64,000 bases of DNA from Tsukamurella conjunctivitidis (GTDB lineage: Bacteria > Actinomycetota > Actinomycetes > Mycobacteriales > Mycobacteriaceae). Below are positions 9,425-20,700 of this stretch, piece after piece. The stretch's first letter is position 1; each line of letters starts with the position of its first letter. The DNA is taken from positions 62,001 to 126,000 of the forward strand of contig NZ_VIGX01000009.1 in the NCBI RefSeq assembly GCF_007858475.1. Reading direction: 5' to 3'. The notes under the pieces are model-generated. The model ran no database searches and was not told where the DNA came from. It saw only the letters and a program-made list of their open reading frames with translations. The position numbers and the translations under genes are program-made.

Positions 9425-9480
9425 TGGATCTATCTCATAAATCGATCGGCAGTTGTATCGAGCCGATATATACGACGATA
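9425..9480 (-). promoter_or_regulatory. candidate padR-ino1 promoter and PadR operator
   Basis: This is one of the most AT-rich patches of the left half. It holds an inverted repeat ATCGGC-N11-GCCGAT and an overlapping pair TATCG-N15-CGATA. PadR proteins often bind such spaced inverted repeats next to their own gene. The promoter hexamers cannot be fixed with confidence. Confidence 0.4.
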
Positions 9481-9599
9481 CCCCAGGGGTGAACCCGCGA
9501 TGAACGACAGGCGCCGCCCGCCGGCCTCCGGGCCGCGCGACCGGGGAGGATCGTCCCGGGCGGTATGCCCTTGTCGCGGCGTTGCCGGGCCCGGCCACG

Positions 9600-9605
9600 T
9601 ACATT
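9600..9605 (+). promoter_or_regulatory. -10 hexamer for a possible leaderless transcript
   Basis: TACATT lies seven bases before the GTG at 9612 and no ribosome site precedes that GTG. This is the arrangement seen for leaderless mRNAs, common in mycobacteria. No clear -35 element was found. Confidence 0.35.
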
Positions 9606-9611
9606 GGATCC

Positions 9612-10010
9612 GTGCGGACGCAGAGGCAAACGGTGGATTACGCGCTGCAGCGGCGATCGCTGCTCGCGTCGGTCAACGCCGGGCGCACCGCCGTGAAGGC
9701 GGTGTGCGACGCCGACCCGTATCTACTGCGTGCGGCCAAGTTCCACGGCCGGCCGTCCGAGGTGCTCTGCCCGATCTGCCGGAAGGAGCAGTTGACCCTG
9801 GTGTCCTGGGTCTTCGGCGACTCCCTCGGTCCGGCGTCGGGCTCGGCCCGCACGGACGCCGAGCTCAGCGACCTGGAATCCACACGGGTGGAGTTCTCCG
9901 TGCATGTCGTGGAAGTCTGCAGGTCGTGCAACTGGAATCATCTGGTGCAGTCCTACGTCGCGGGGCTGCCCCCGCGACCACGGCGCAAGCGCCGCGCGGC
10001 CCCGGGCTGA
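9612..10010 (+). CDS. DUF5318 family protein with two CxxC pairs
   Basis: The product is 132 residues from GTG at 9612. It starts VRTQRQTVDYALQRRSLL, then VCDADPYLLRAAKFHGRPSEVLCPICRKEQLTLV, and later VVEVCRSCNWNHLVQSYV. The CPIC and CRSC pairs look like a zinc-ribbon. It matches the actinobacterial DUF5318 family and the position of Rv0049 next to ponA1. Function is unknown; constant linkage to PonA1 suggests an envelope or division role, which is inference only. The reading frame is open to 9582, but the family normally starts at VR(L/T)QRQ. Confidence 0.8.
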   Translation: MRTQRQTVDYALQRRSLLASVNAGRTAVKAVCDADPYLLRAAKFHGRPSEVLCPICRKEQLTLVSWVFGDSLGPASGSARTDAELSDLESTRVEFSVHVVEVCRSCNWNHLVQSYVAGLPPRPRRKRRAAPG

Positions 10011-10083
10011 GCGGCGCGGCCGGCGGGAGCCGGGACCGGCACGGAACGTACGAGACGACGAAGAGACGAGCGGAGAACCAGCG

Positions 10084-12819
10084 GTGACGAACCCGGGTGG
10101 CAAGGACGAGCGGAACGGGGCGGCCGGAGGGCCGCCGCGGCCTTCAGGCCCCACACCGCCGGTTCCGCCGCGACCGGCGACGCCGCAGGCCGCCCCCACG
10201 ACGCAGTTCCCGGTGGTCCCGCCGAGCGGCACGGAGCCCTCGGCGCCCGCGCCGGGTACGCCGCCCGCGGCTCCGGCCGCTCCCGGCGCGGGCCGCGCAC
10301 CGTCGGACTCCGGCGAACCGCGCACCGCCTACCAGCCGCTCTCGGGCCGTCCCGTCGACGATTCCGAGCTGGCGGCCGAGGCCGATCGCGGCGCCCCGTC
10401 GCGCCCGCAGGCGCCCGAGCAGCCGGTCGTGATCCGCAAGACCGCGCCCGCGGCCCCCGCCGCCGCTCCCGGTGGTGGCGGCGACGGACCCGGCGGCAAG
10501 GGACCCGGTGGCGACGGCCCCGGCGGCGACGGACCGGGCGGCGACGGGCCCGGCGGCGGCGACGGTGACGGCCCCGACGAGCCGGACGACGGCGACCATG
10601 ACGACTCCGACCAGAAGGGCCTGCGAGCGCTCGTGAGCGGTTCACTGTTTCGACGTGTCGTGACCGGCGGCGTGGCCGCGGTCGCGCTGATCATGGTGAT
10701 CGCCCTGCTCGCCTTCCTCGTGGGCTATTGGCGCACCGATGTGCCGCAGCCCGGCGAGATCCAGACGAACCAGGTCGCGACCATCGTCATGAAGGACGGC
10801 ACCACGCCCATCGCGCGCGTCGTGCCGCCCGAGGGCAACCGCGAGATCCTGCCCGCGCAGGACATCCCCGACGTCATGAAGAACGCGATCATGGCCGCGG
10901 AGGACCGGGAGTTCGCCACCAACCCCGGCTTCTCGGTCAAGGGCTTCGCGCGCGCCGTGTGGAAGCGCATCCCGGGCATCGCCGGCGACGGCGAGGACGC
11001 GGGCGGCGGCTCGACCATCACGCAGCAGTACGTGAAGAACGCGCTGGTCGGCGACGAGTCCTCGCTGACGCGTAAGTGGAAAGAGCTCATCATCTCCACC
11101 AAGATGTCCAACTCCTGGTCCAAGGACGACATCATGGCGGCGTACCTGAACACCATCTACTTCGGCCGCGGGGCGTACGGCATCCAGGCGGCGGCGAAGG
11201 CCTACTTCAACGTCAACGCCAAGGACCTCAAGGTCGAGCAGGCCGCGCTCCTCGCGGGCCTCGTCCGCGGCCCGTCGCTGTACGAGCCGACGACCCACCT
11301 GCCCGACGCCACCGGCCGGTGGAACTACGTGCTCGACGGCATGGTCGACATGAAGACCCTCGACCCCGCGCAGCGTGCCAAGCTCCAGTTCCCGCGGACC
11401 ATCGCACCGGGCCGCACGGGCGGCGACGACCTGTCGGCCGGGCCCAACGGCCTGATCAAGACGCAGGTGCTGCGCGAGCTCAAGGACGCCGGCATCGACG
11501 AGTCCACGCTGAGCACGCAGGGCCTGAAGATCACCACGACGATCGACCAGCAGGCGCAGTCCGCGGCGGTGAAGGCCGCCAAGAACATGGCCGAGAACCA
11601 GCCGAAGGACCTGCGCACGGCCATCGTCTCCGTCGATCCCAAGACGGGCGGCGTGCTCGCGTACTACGGCGGCGACGACGGCAACGGCTACGACCGCGTG
11701 CAGGCCGGCCTTCAGACCGGCTCGTCGTTCAAGGTCTTCGCGCTGGTCGCGGGCCTCGAGCAGGGCATCGGACTCTCCCGCGTCTACTCCTCCTCGCCGT
11801 TCAAGGCGCAGGGCGTGACCGTGAACAACTCCGACGGGGAGTCCTGCGGCAGCTGCAACCTGGCGACCGCCATGAAGATGTCCCTGAACACGGTCTACTA
11901 CCGGCTCATGATGGACCTCAACGGGCAGGCCCAGGCGGTCGCGGACGCCGCGCACAAGGCGGGCGTCGCCGAGAGCTTCGGCGGCATCAAGAAGACCCTG
12001 GAGCAGGCCGACGGCAGCGGCGTCGAGGGCGGCGTCGTCCTCGGCCAGTACCAGAGCCGCCCGATCGACATGGCCTCTGCGTACGCCACCTTCGCCGCCG
12101 AGGGCATCTACCGCGCGCCGCACCTGATCAGCAAGGTCACCACGGCCGACGGCCGCACGCTGCTGGACCGGCAGAACGATCCGGGCGAGCGTCGTTTCAG
12201 CAAGGACGTCGCCAACAACGTCTCCGCGGCGCTGCAGCCCATCGCCTCGTACTCCAACGGCAACGGGCTGGCGGGCGGGCGCGCCTCGGCCGCCAAGACC
12301 GGCACCGCGCAGTACCAGGACACCGGCCAGAACAAGGACGCCTGGATGGTGGGCTACACCCCGTCGATCTCCACCGCGGTGTGGGTCGGCAACGACAAGG
12401 GCGGCCCGATCACCAACGGCTGGGGCGGCCCCATCTACGGCTCCGGCGTCCCGTCGACCATCTGGAAGCAGACGATGGACGGAGCCCTCGCGGACAGCGA
12501 CTACGAGTCCTTCCCGACCCCCGGCATGATCGGCGGCCAGGCGGGCGTCCCGGTGGAGACCCGGACCCGGCCCTCGTCGACGGGTTCGGCGTCCGCATCG
12601 GCGTCGGCGGGCGAGAGCGGTTCGGCCACCCGCACGGTGCCGGGACTGCCCGGCGTGCCGATGCCGACCTTCCCGTGGGACCCGACCACCACGCAGCCCG
12701 GTGGCAATCCGACCAACCCGGGCGGCCCGACCGCGCGGCCCCGGCCGGGCGGCAACGGGACGGTCCCCGGTAACGGCGGCCGCACGACACCGCCGCGGGC
12801 GACGAACCCGGTGCCGTGA
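10084..12819 (+). CDS. ponA1: bifunctional penicillin-binding protein 1A (transglycosylase/transpeptidase)
   Basis: A 911-residue class A PBP that polymerises lipid II and cross-links peptidoglycan at the outer face of the membrane. Order of parts: a disordered cytoplasmic tail of about 185 residues made of Pro/Gly/Ala and repeated GPGGDGP units; one transmembrane helix (VVTGGVAAVALIMVIALLAFLVG); a GT51 transglycosylase domain with catalytic Glu near residue 273 (AAEDREF) and GGGSTITQQ; a transpeptidase domain with SSFK at 547-550, a later SLNT motif and KTGTAQ from 738; and a Pro/Thr-rich tail. It matches M. tuberculosis PonA1 (Rv0050) in order and context. The GTG at 10084 follows GGAGAA. 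It overlaps the next gene by four bases, so both are cotranscribed. Confidence 0.95.
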   Translation: MTNPGGKDERNGAAGGPPRPSGPTPPVPPRPATPQAAPTTQFPVVPPSGTEPSAPAPGTPPAAPAAPGAGRAPSDSGEPRTAYQPLSGRPVDDSELAAEADRGAPSRPQAPEQPVVIRKTAPAAPAAAPGGGGDGPGGKGPGGDGPGGDGPGGDGPGGGDGDGPDEPDDGDHDDSDQKGLRALVSGSLFRRVVTGGVAAVALIMVIALLAFLVGYWRTDVPQPGEIQTNQVATIVMKDGTTPIARVVPPEGNREILPAQDIPDVMKNAIMAAEDREFATNPGFSVKGFARAVWKRIPGIAGDGEDAGGGSTITQQYVKNALVGDESSLTRKWKELIISTKMSNSWSKDDIMAAYLNTIYFGRGAYGIQAAAKAYFNVNAKDLKVEQAALLAGLVRGPSLYEPTTHLPDATGRWNYVLDGMVDMKTLDPAQRAKLQFPRTIAPGRTGGDDLSAGPNGLIKTQVLRELKDAGIDESTLSTQGLKITTTIDQQAQSAAVKAAKNMAENQPKDLRTAIVSVDPKTGGVLAYYGGDDGNGYDRVQAGLQTGSSFKVFALVAGLEQGIGLSRVYSSSPFKAQGVTVNNSDGESCGSCNLATAMKMSLNTVYYRLMMDLNGQAQAVADAAHKAGVAESFGGIKKTLEQADGSGVEGGVVLGQYQSRPIDMASAYATFAAEGIYRAPHLISKVTTADGRTLLDRQNDPGERRFSKDVANNVSAALQPIASYSNGNGLAGGRASAAKTGTAQYQDTGQNKDAWMVGYTPSISTAVWVGNDKGGPITNGWGGPIYGSGVPSTIWKQTMDGALADSDYESFPTPGMIGGQAGVPVETRTRPSSTGSASASASAGESGSATRTVPGLPGVPMPTFPWDPTTTQPGGNPTNPGGPTARPRPGGNGTVPGNGGRTTPPRATNPVP

Positions 12820-14522
12820 CGGGTCCCCGCGCCGCCGCTGCGGAGGCGGAGGGCGACGGGGACGACGACCGTCTCCACGTCAGCCCCGGCCGATTCGATC
12901 CGGCGACGGTCATCGAGCCGGACCGGGACGTGCCGAGTCACACCGACGCGGTGGCGCGGGACTTCTCGACGGTGCTCGGCGGCCCCGTGGGCGCGCACGC
13001 GCTGGTGGGCTTCCAGCGCTTCTTCACCCCGGTGCGCCTGATCCTGCTCGTCGCGGTGCTCTTCCTCGCGCTGGGCTGGACCACGAAGGCCGGCTGCCTG
13101 CAGCAGAAGTCCGACGGCGGGCAGCTGGTGCTCGACTGGTCGGGCAACCGGCCGTACGCCGCGCTGTGCTACTCGGACACGGTGCCGCTGTACGGCGCCG
13201 AGCGGCTCAACGAGGGCCTGATGCCCTACGTAACGCAGTTCTTCGACACCGACCCCACGGGCGCCCGGCAGGAGCGCTACATGGAGTACCCGGTGCTCAC
13301 CGGGATGTACCAGTACGCCGCCATGAAGGTGGCCAAGGTCTGGACCGCGCTGCACGAGAAGTGGGGCGTGCCCGCGGCGATCGAGGTGGTGCTGTTCTTC
13401 ACCGTCGCGGCCGTCGGGCTGGCGCTGTTCTGGCTGCTCGCCGTGTGGGCCACCACGCGATTGGCGGGCGGCGCCGCCTCCTCGACCCGACCCGCCGCGC
13501 GGCGGCCCTGGGACGCGATGCTCATGGCCGCCTCACCGCTGGTCCTCGTGCACGCCTTCACCAACTTCGACGCGATCGCCGTGGCGGCGATGGCCGTGGG
13601 GATGCTGCTCTGGTCGCGCGAGAAGCACGCGTGGGCCGGCGTCGCTCTGGGGCTGGGCACCGCGGCCAAGCTCTACCCGGCGTTCCTGCTGATCGTGTTG
13701 TTCTTCCTCTGCCTGCGCTCGGGCCGCCTGCGCCCCTGGTTCCTCGCATCCGCCGTGGCTCTCGCGACCTGGATCGCGGTGAACCTGCCGATCCTCGTCG
13801 CCGCGCCGCGCGGCTGGTGGGAGTTCTTCCACCGCAACTCGATCCGCGCCGTCGACATGGATTCGATCTACGCGGTGATCAGCTCCTTCACCGGGGGCTG
13901 GGTGTTCGGCGGCGAGGGTCCGCGCGGCGGCGCCTCGTCGTTGGCGAACGCCATCACGCTGGTGCTCTTCCTCGCCGTGATCGCCGGGGTCGGCTACCTC
14001 GCGCTCAAGGCCCCCCGGCGGCCGCGGGTCGCGCAGCTCGCCTTCCTCCTGGTGGCGGGCTTCCTGCTGGTGAACAAGGTGTGGAGCCCGCAGTACTCGC
14101 TGTGGCTGGTGCCGCTGGCGGTGCTCGCGATCCCGCACACCCGGATCCTGCTGGCGTGGATGACGATCGACGCGCTGGTCTGGGTGCCGCGGATGATGTA
14201 CTTCCTCGGCATGCAGAACAAGGGGCTGCCGGAGCAGGCCTTCACGGCCACCGTCCTCCTGCGCGACCTGGCCGTGATCGGCCTGTGCGCGCTGGTGATC
14301 CGGCAGATCTACCGGCCCGACGAGGACCTGGTGCGGTCGACCTTCCCGGGGCCGTACTCGCCGCCGCTCGACGATCCCGCGGGCGGTGTGCTCGACGGTG
14401 CGCCGGACTCCCCGTCGCTGCCCTCCGCGCTGCGCAGCCGCAGCGCGCAGCGGGGCAGGTACCAGATGAAGACCACCAGCAGCGCGGCCCGGCCCCAGAC
14501 GCCGATCCAGACGCCCCACTGA
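12816..14522 (+). CDS. GT87 (DUF2029) polyprenyl-phosphate-sugar transferase, copy 1
   Basis: A 568-residue multi-pass membrane glycosyltransferase of the GT-C type, the counterpart of Rv0051. GT87 members such as PimE move mannose or arabinose from polyprenyl phosphate carriers to envelope glycolipids on the outer side of the membrane. The protein has a cytosolic acidic lead, a first helix near residue 75, an extracellular segment CYSDTVPLYGAERLNEGLMPY with the EYPVL motif, LGTAAKLYPAFLL in the middle, and VWSPQYSLWLVPLAVL near the C-terminus. GTG 12816 overlaps the ponA1 stop codon. Its last 71 codons lie opposite the end of the convergent GT87 gene, an unusual 214-bp tail overlap. Donor and acceptor are unknown. 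Confidence 0.85.
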   Translation: MTGPRAAAAEAEGDGDDDRLHVSPGRFDPATVIEPDRDVPSHTDAVARDFSTVLGGPVGAHALVGFQRFFTPVRLILLVAVLFLALGWTTKAGCLQQKSDGGQLVLDWSGNRPYAALCYSDTVPLYGAERLNEGLMPYVTQFFDTDPTGARQERYMEYPVLTGMYQYAAMKVAKVWTALHEKWGVPAAIEVVLFFTVAAVGLALFWLLAVWATTRLAGGAASSTRPAARRPWDAMLMAASPLVLVHAFTNFDAIAVAAMAVGMLLWSREKHAWAGVALGLGTAAKLYPAFLLIVLFFLCLRSGRLRPWFLASAVALATWIAVNLPILVAAPRGWWEFFHRNSIRAVDMDSIYAVISSFTGGWVFGGEGPRGGASSLANAITLVLFLAVIAGVGYLALKAPRRPRVAQLAFLLVAGFLLVNKVWSPQYSLWLVPLAVLAIPHTRILLAWMTIDALVWVPRMMYFLGMQNKGLPEQAFTATVLLRDLAVIGLCALVIRQIYRPDEDLVRSTFPGPYSPPLDDPAGGVLDGAPDSPSLPSALRSRSAQRGRYQMKTTSSAARPQTPIQTPH

Positions 14523-15757
14523 ACCCACCACGTGATCGGCAGGTTCGCCGCGTGCTCGGAGAAGTAGTTCCACACCGTGAGCTCGAGGCTCAGGTCGAAC
14601 ACCAGGTACGCCGCGACGAGCCGCCAGTCGACCTTGAGCAGCACGAAGAAGGGCAGTAGCCACAGGACGTACTGGGGCGAGTGCACCTTGTGGAAGAGCA
14701 TGAAGGCCGCGAGGATCGCGCCGCTCACGCCGAGCCACGGGTAGACGCCCGTGCGGCGGTAGCGCAGCCAGCCGTACACCAGCAGCGCCGCGATCGAGAC
14801 CACGATGAGCAGGGGTGACACCGAGGCGACGAAGGCGTCGTAGTCCTTCGGATCGTCGAAGGCCTTGAGGACGCCCCAGTACCAGATCGAGTTGGTCGAC
14901 AGGTCTGCCGTGCGCAGCTCCTGGAACTTCAGCGAGGCACGCCAACCCTCGAAACCGAAGATCATGAAGGGCACGTTGATCGCGACGGCCACCACCACGG
15001 CCGTCGCCGCCGTGGCCGCGGCGCCCGTCCAGTCGAGCAGGCGCCAGTCGACGCGGGCGCGCCGCCCGGGACCGTCGGGCAGGGCGACGGTCCCGGACCT
15101 GCCGTGGGTGAGCACGTAGAGCACCAGCGGCGCGACGAACAGGCCCGGATAGATCTTCAGGTCGAAGCCGACGGCGAACACCGCCGCCGTCGCGATCGCC
15201 GGTATCCGGATGGAGCCGCCCGTCCGGTCGGCCCAGGCCATGATGCCGAAGCCCACGGTCGCGGCGGCCACGACCGGGAGCTCCATGTTGTGGAAGGCGT
15301 ACAGCGCGAGCGGCGGAGCGACGGCCCACAGCGCGGCGGTGCGGCCCGAGATCTTCGCGAGCACCCAGCCGGTGAGCATCCCGAAGGGGGCGAGCAGCAG
15401 AGCCATGTGCAGCAGGAACTCGGCGTCGTTGTGGGCGCCGATGGCGCCGACCCAGAACAACAGGCCACTGAGCACGGGGTACTCGATGGCGCCGCCCTGC
15501 AGCTTCCCGTCGCCGTCGATCCAGCCGGTCAGGTAGGGGAAGACGTGGTTGTTGACCTCGCGGCCGGTCCACAGGAACTGGATGTCGGAGTAGCAGATCC
15601 GCCCGGGCGTCGACGCGAAGCCCTCGGAGCGGCCGAACTCGTCGAAGGGCGCGCCGGTGCACTGCGCCTTGATCTGGTAGCCGATGACGAGCGCGAGAAC
15701 GGTGAGACCGAGCACGGTCCACGCCACCCGATCTGGGCGGAAGCTGGGCCGGGACAT
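14309..15757 (-). CDS. GT87 (DUF2029) polyprenyl-phosphate-sugar transferase, copy 2
   Basis: A 482-residue membrane protein paralogous to the convergent gene. Both share the CYSD motif after the first helix, an Arg-Glu/Asn stretch ending in PY, EYPVLSGLL, L(K)IYPGLF, and SPQYVLWLLPFFVLL. It therefore probably performs a related GT-C transfer with a different acceptor. The ATG at 15757 follows AGGGTGGGG; the longer frame to 16624 runs across the CPBP gene and is a shadow. The C-terminal 45 residues are a Ser/Gly-rich tail encoded opposite the other paralogue's acidic tail, so neither overlap region is likely to fold. Confidence 0.85.
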   Translation of the reverse strand: MSRPSFRPDRVAWTVLGLTVLALVIGYQIKAQCTGAPFDEFGRSEGFASTPGRICYSDIQFLWTGREVNNHVFPYLTGWIDGDGKLQGGAIEYPVLSGLLFWVGAIGAHNDAEFLLHMALLLAPFGMLTGWVLAKISGRTAALWAVAPPLALYAFHNMELPVVAAATVGFGIMAWADRTGGSIRIPAIATAAVFAVGFDLKIYPGLFVAPLVLYVLTHGRSGTVALPDGPGRRARVDWRLLDWTGAAATAATAVVVAVAINVPFMIFGFEGWRASLKFQELRTADLSTNSIWYWGVLKAFDDPKDYDAFVASVSPLLIVVSIAALLVYGWLRYRRTGVYPWLGVSGAILAAFMLFHKVHSPQYVLWLLPFFVLLKVDWRLVAAYLVFDLSLELTVWNYFSEHAANLPITWWVQWGVWIGVWGRAALLVVFIWYLPRCALRLRSAEGSDGESGAPSSTPPAGSSSGGEYGPGKVDRTRSSSGR

Positions 15758-15804
15758 GCGCCCCACCCTATCGGCCCCGGTCGGGCGGGCCGGTCGACGG
15801 TGCG

Positions 15805-16632
15805 TCACGATGCGGCGGCGAGCAGCTGCAGCGGGTTGGCGTTCCACACGCCGTGGATCACCAGCAGCGGCCACATCACGCGGTAGCGCAGCCACAGGAA
15901 GCCGAGGAACAGCCCGCTCACGCCCTGGTTGGCGAGTACGTTCATCGCGTCCAGCGGCAGGTCGCCGGTGCCCTGGATCGCGACGTGCCACGACGCCCAC
16001 ACCACCGCCGAGAGCGCGACGGCGGCCCACGGCCCGAGCACCGCGTGCCAGCGGGTGAGCAGCCAGCGCCGGTAGAAGACCTCCTCGAGCAGCGCGTTCA
16101 TGGCGAAGCCGACGAGCAGCAACAGGACCGCGTCGAGCAGTGGCACCCCGGCGAGGAAGTTCTCGCCCCGGTCGCCCAGGGCCAGGTACACGGCCAGGTA
16201 GGCGATGACGGCGGGCGCCGGCGCCCAGCCCGCGCGCGCCGTCGGGTCGGGCCAGCGCCGGCCCCAGCGCCGGTCGAGCGCGAAGACGGCCGCGGGCACC
16301 GCGAGCAGCAGCCCCAGCTTGAGCACGGTGTACTTCGGCTCCACGGGGCCGAGGAGGATGAGCGCGGCCGCGAACGCGACGCCGCACGCCAGGAGCGCCC
16401 ACGCCTGCGGCCTCGGGTTCGACGGTGCGCCGGGCTCCGCCCGGTGGGAGGGGGTGGCGAGCGCGACGAGCAGCCCCGCGGCCACCGGCGCCCACGGCTG
16501 CCACCACGGCACCGTGTCCATCGAGTCCGCGGTGTAGCGCAGGCCGCGGCCGGAGACGGCCGCGACGAGCGAGGACGCGCCGATCGCACCGATGCCGAGC
16601 ACCGCCACCGTCGGACCCGCCCACGCCTTCAC
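15805..16632 (-). CDS. CPBP-family intramembrane glutamic endopeptidase
   Basis: A 275-residue membrane protein with about seven helices and all three CPBP (CAAX protease, Abi) motifs in order: EEVFYRR, then ASWHVA, then HGVWNAN close to the C-terminus. In this family the paired glutamates activate water for cleavage inside the membrane; bacterial members process peptides or act in envelope maintenance, and substrates are mostly unknown. GTG 16632 is preceded by a G-rich site; an alternative start at 16668 would add 12 residues. It lies 47 bases from the GT87 gene on the same strand and may be its upstream operon partner. Confidence 0.82.
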   Translation of the reverse strand: MKAWAGPTVAVLGIGAIGASSLVAAVSGRGLRYTADSMDTVPWWQPWAPVAAGLLVALATPSHRAEPGAPSNPRPQAWALLACGVAFAAALILLGPVEPKYTVLKLGLLLAVPAAVFALDRRWGRRWPDPTARAGWAPAPAVIAYLAVYLALGDRGENFLAGVPLLDAVLLLLVGFAMNALLEEVFYRRWLLTRWHAVLGPWAAVALSAVVWASWHVAIQGTGDLPLDAMNVLANQGVSGLFLGFLWLRYRVMWPLLVIHGVWNANPLQLLAAAS

Positions 16633-16745
16633 GCCCCCACTGTGCGGGCGCCGGCCCGAAATGTCCACACCTTTGTTAACGATCTCGGACCGCCGGTCGA
16701 TCAGGGTGTAGCCGGACCACGGGGGACGGCGGGGGAGGATCCGTC

Positions 16746-17312
16746 ATGAATCGATCGATCGGTGTCGTGGGCACCGTGCTCTGCGCCGCGGCGCTGCTCG
16801 CCGGGTGCGGGGACCGGACGTCGTCGGTCGCCCCGACGGTGACCGTCACCGCGGGGGCGAGCGCGACCGTGGGCGCGCAGGCGGCGGGCACGCAGCCGCC
16901 CGGCGCGCGGGAGCCGGGAACGGGCGCACCGTCGGGCGGGACGACGGTGACCGCGACGGCCGCCGCGCCGACGCCCCTGCCCGTCGCGGGCGCCGGCGTG
17001 ACGCGGGTGATCACCGAGTCCGGAAAGACCACCTGCAACGTCTACGCGGAGTACCTCGACTGCCAGTCGCCCGATTTCGGCCGCACGTACAGGACCCCGG
17101 ACGGGCAGCCCGCCACCGGGTTCCGGTACTCCGTCAGCGGACTGGAGTGGCACTACGGCAACATGTCGGTCGCCACCCCGGCGACGACGCTGCGGTACGG
17201 GCACACCTACACCGCGTCGGGGTGGACGATCGCGGCGTCGGAGGGGAAGACCGTCTTCACCCGCGGCACCCGCGGCGTGAGCGTGGACGTCGCGAACACC
17301 ACGACCTTCTAG
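16746..17312 (+). CDS. secreted lipoprotein of unknown function
   Basis: The 188-residue product begins with a short signal peptide ending in LLAGC, a lipobox with the modified cysteine at residue 21. A Thr/Ala/Pro-rich linker of about 65 residues follows, then a compact domain starting ITESGKTTCNVYAEYLDCQSPDFG with two cysteines that could form a disulfide. The end is a beta-rich part (ASGWTIAASEGKTVFTRG). GGGGAGGAT precedes the ATG. It looks like a small surface lipoprotein of mycolate bacteria; I do not recognise the domain. It is convergent with the aldehyde dehydrogenase gene at nine bases. Confidence 0.7.
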   Translation: MNRSIGVVGTVLCAAALLAGCGDRTSSVAPTVTVTAGASATVGAQAAGTQPPGAREPGTGAPSGGTTVTATAAAPTPLPVAGAGVTRVITESGKTTCNVYAEYLDCQSPDFGRTYRTPDGQPATGFRYSVSGLEWHYGNMSVATPATTLRYGHTYTASGWTIAASEGKTVFTRGTRGVSVDVANTTTF

Positions 17313-17321
17313 CGGAGGCGG

Positions 17322-18811
17322 TCACCGCCCGTAGACGTGCTTGAGCATCATCCGCACGGTCTTCATGTCGCGCGCCTTGCGGTCGAAGGACAGCAGGTTC
17401 ATCGGGGCGGCGAACTTCTGCGCAGCGACGGCCTGCGGCCGGCTGAACTCGCGGAGCCCGTCCTCGCCGTGGATCCGCCCGAAGCCCGAGTCGCCGAGCC
17501 CGCCGAAGGGCAGCGCGGGCACGGAGGCGAAGGAGAGGAAGGAGTTCACGGCCACCGAGCCGGTGCGCAGGCGCCGGGCGAGTTCGCGGCCGCGGGAGAC
17601 GTTGCGGGTCATGATGGCCGCGGACAGCCCGTACGTGGTGTTGTTCGCGCGATCGATGGCCTCCTGGACGTCCGCCACCCGGTTCACCACGACCGTGGGG
17701 CCGAAGGTCTCGTCGGTGACGGCGGTGGAGTCCTCGGGACGTCGACGAGCACGACGGGCTGCACGGTGGTCGCGCCGACCGATTCCCGGCCGCCGACCAC
17801 GGCGCGGCCGCCGCGGCCCAGCGCGTCGTCGATGTGGCTCGCGATGATCGGCAGCTGCTTGGCCATGGTCGCGGGGCCGTAATCGGCGCCGTCGTCGTCG
17901 CCGCCGCGGATCGCGCGGGACGCGGTGGCGAGCTTGTCGACGAACTCGTCGAACCGCTCGTCGACCACGTACACCCGCTCGACGCCCGCGCAGGTCTGGC
18001 CCGCGTTGCCGAAGGCCCCGAAGGCGGCCGCGTCCACGGCGGCGTCGATGTCGGCGTCGCGGTCCACGATGAAGGCGTCCTTGCCGCCGCCCTCGATGGT
18101 GACCGGCGTGAGGTTCTCGGCGCACGTGGCCATGACGGTGCGGGCGGTCCGCGCGGAGCCGGTGAAGGCCAGCTTGTCGACGCCGGAGCGGCACAGGGCG
18201 GCGCCGGTCTCCCCGGCGCCGTGCACCACCTGGAGCACGGGCTGTCCCGGGCAGGCGGCGTTCCAGGTATCGGCGAGGAACTGCCCGACGGCCGGTGTGA
18301 GCTCGCTGGGCTTGAAGACCACGGCGTTGCCCGCGGCCAGTGCGTAGGTGACCGAACCCATCGGCGTGTAGACGGGGTAGTTCCACGGGCCGATGACGCC
18401 GACCACGCCGAAGGGCCGGTACTCGACGGTGGCCGCGAGGTTGGCGCCGAGCAGGCCGGACGGGACCTTGCGCCGGCCGAGGACCTTCTCCGCGTGCTTC
18501 GCGGCCCAGTCGACGTGCACCACGGCCAGCATGACCTCCAGCACGGCGTCGTCGAGCGGCTTGCCGGTCTCGGCGGAGACCACGGCGGCCAGGTCCTCGG
18601 CGCGGCGGGAGAGCTCGGCGCGGAAGCGCAGGAGCCAGCTGCGGCGCGTCTTCGGCGCCAGCTCTCCCCACCAGCGGGCGGCCTCGCGGGCGGTGTCGAC
18701 GGCCTCGATGACGGCGACTGCGTCGGCGACGGGGAAGCGGGCGACCTCCGCGCCGGTGCGCGGATCGGTCGAGATCAGGTCACCGGTCGCGGTGTTCGAC
18801 GGTGCGGTCAT
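17322..18811 (-). pseudogene. NAD(P)-dependent aldehyde dehydrogenase, interrupted by a one-base frameshift
   Basis: Two overlapping frames together make one aldehyde dehydrogenase of about 496 residues. The first frame runs from ATG 18811 (GGAGG upstream) and includes the cofactor fold GPWNYPVYTPMGS, the general base Glu240 in TIEGGGKD and the nucleophile Cys274 in GQTCAG. Their 34-residue spacing is normal for the family. After VVLVDVP the match shifts to the other frame, which continues with EDSTAVTDETFGPTVVV and ends at 17322. The break is at the GGG run 17736-17738, where one extra G would restore the gene. It is either a sequencing slip or a real loss of the C-terminal third, which holds the oligomerisation part. 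The family oxidises aldehydes to acids; the exact substrate is unknown. Confidence 0.85.
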
Positions 18812-18813
18812 GA

Positions 18814-20663
<1,850 letters not shown>

Positions 20664-20700
20664 GGCGCGGGGCGGCGCGGGCGCAGTCCGAAGGCCGGGC

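Noticed and set aside
14309-16624. 771-codon frame joining the CPBP region to GT87
   Set aside because: The upstream part is a shadow of the CPBP gene; the GT87 signal-like start with a ribosome site is at 15757.
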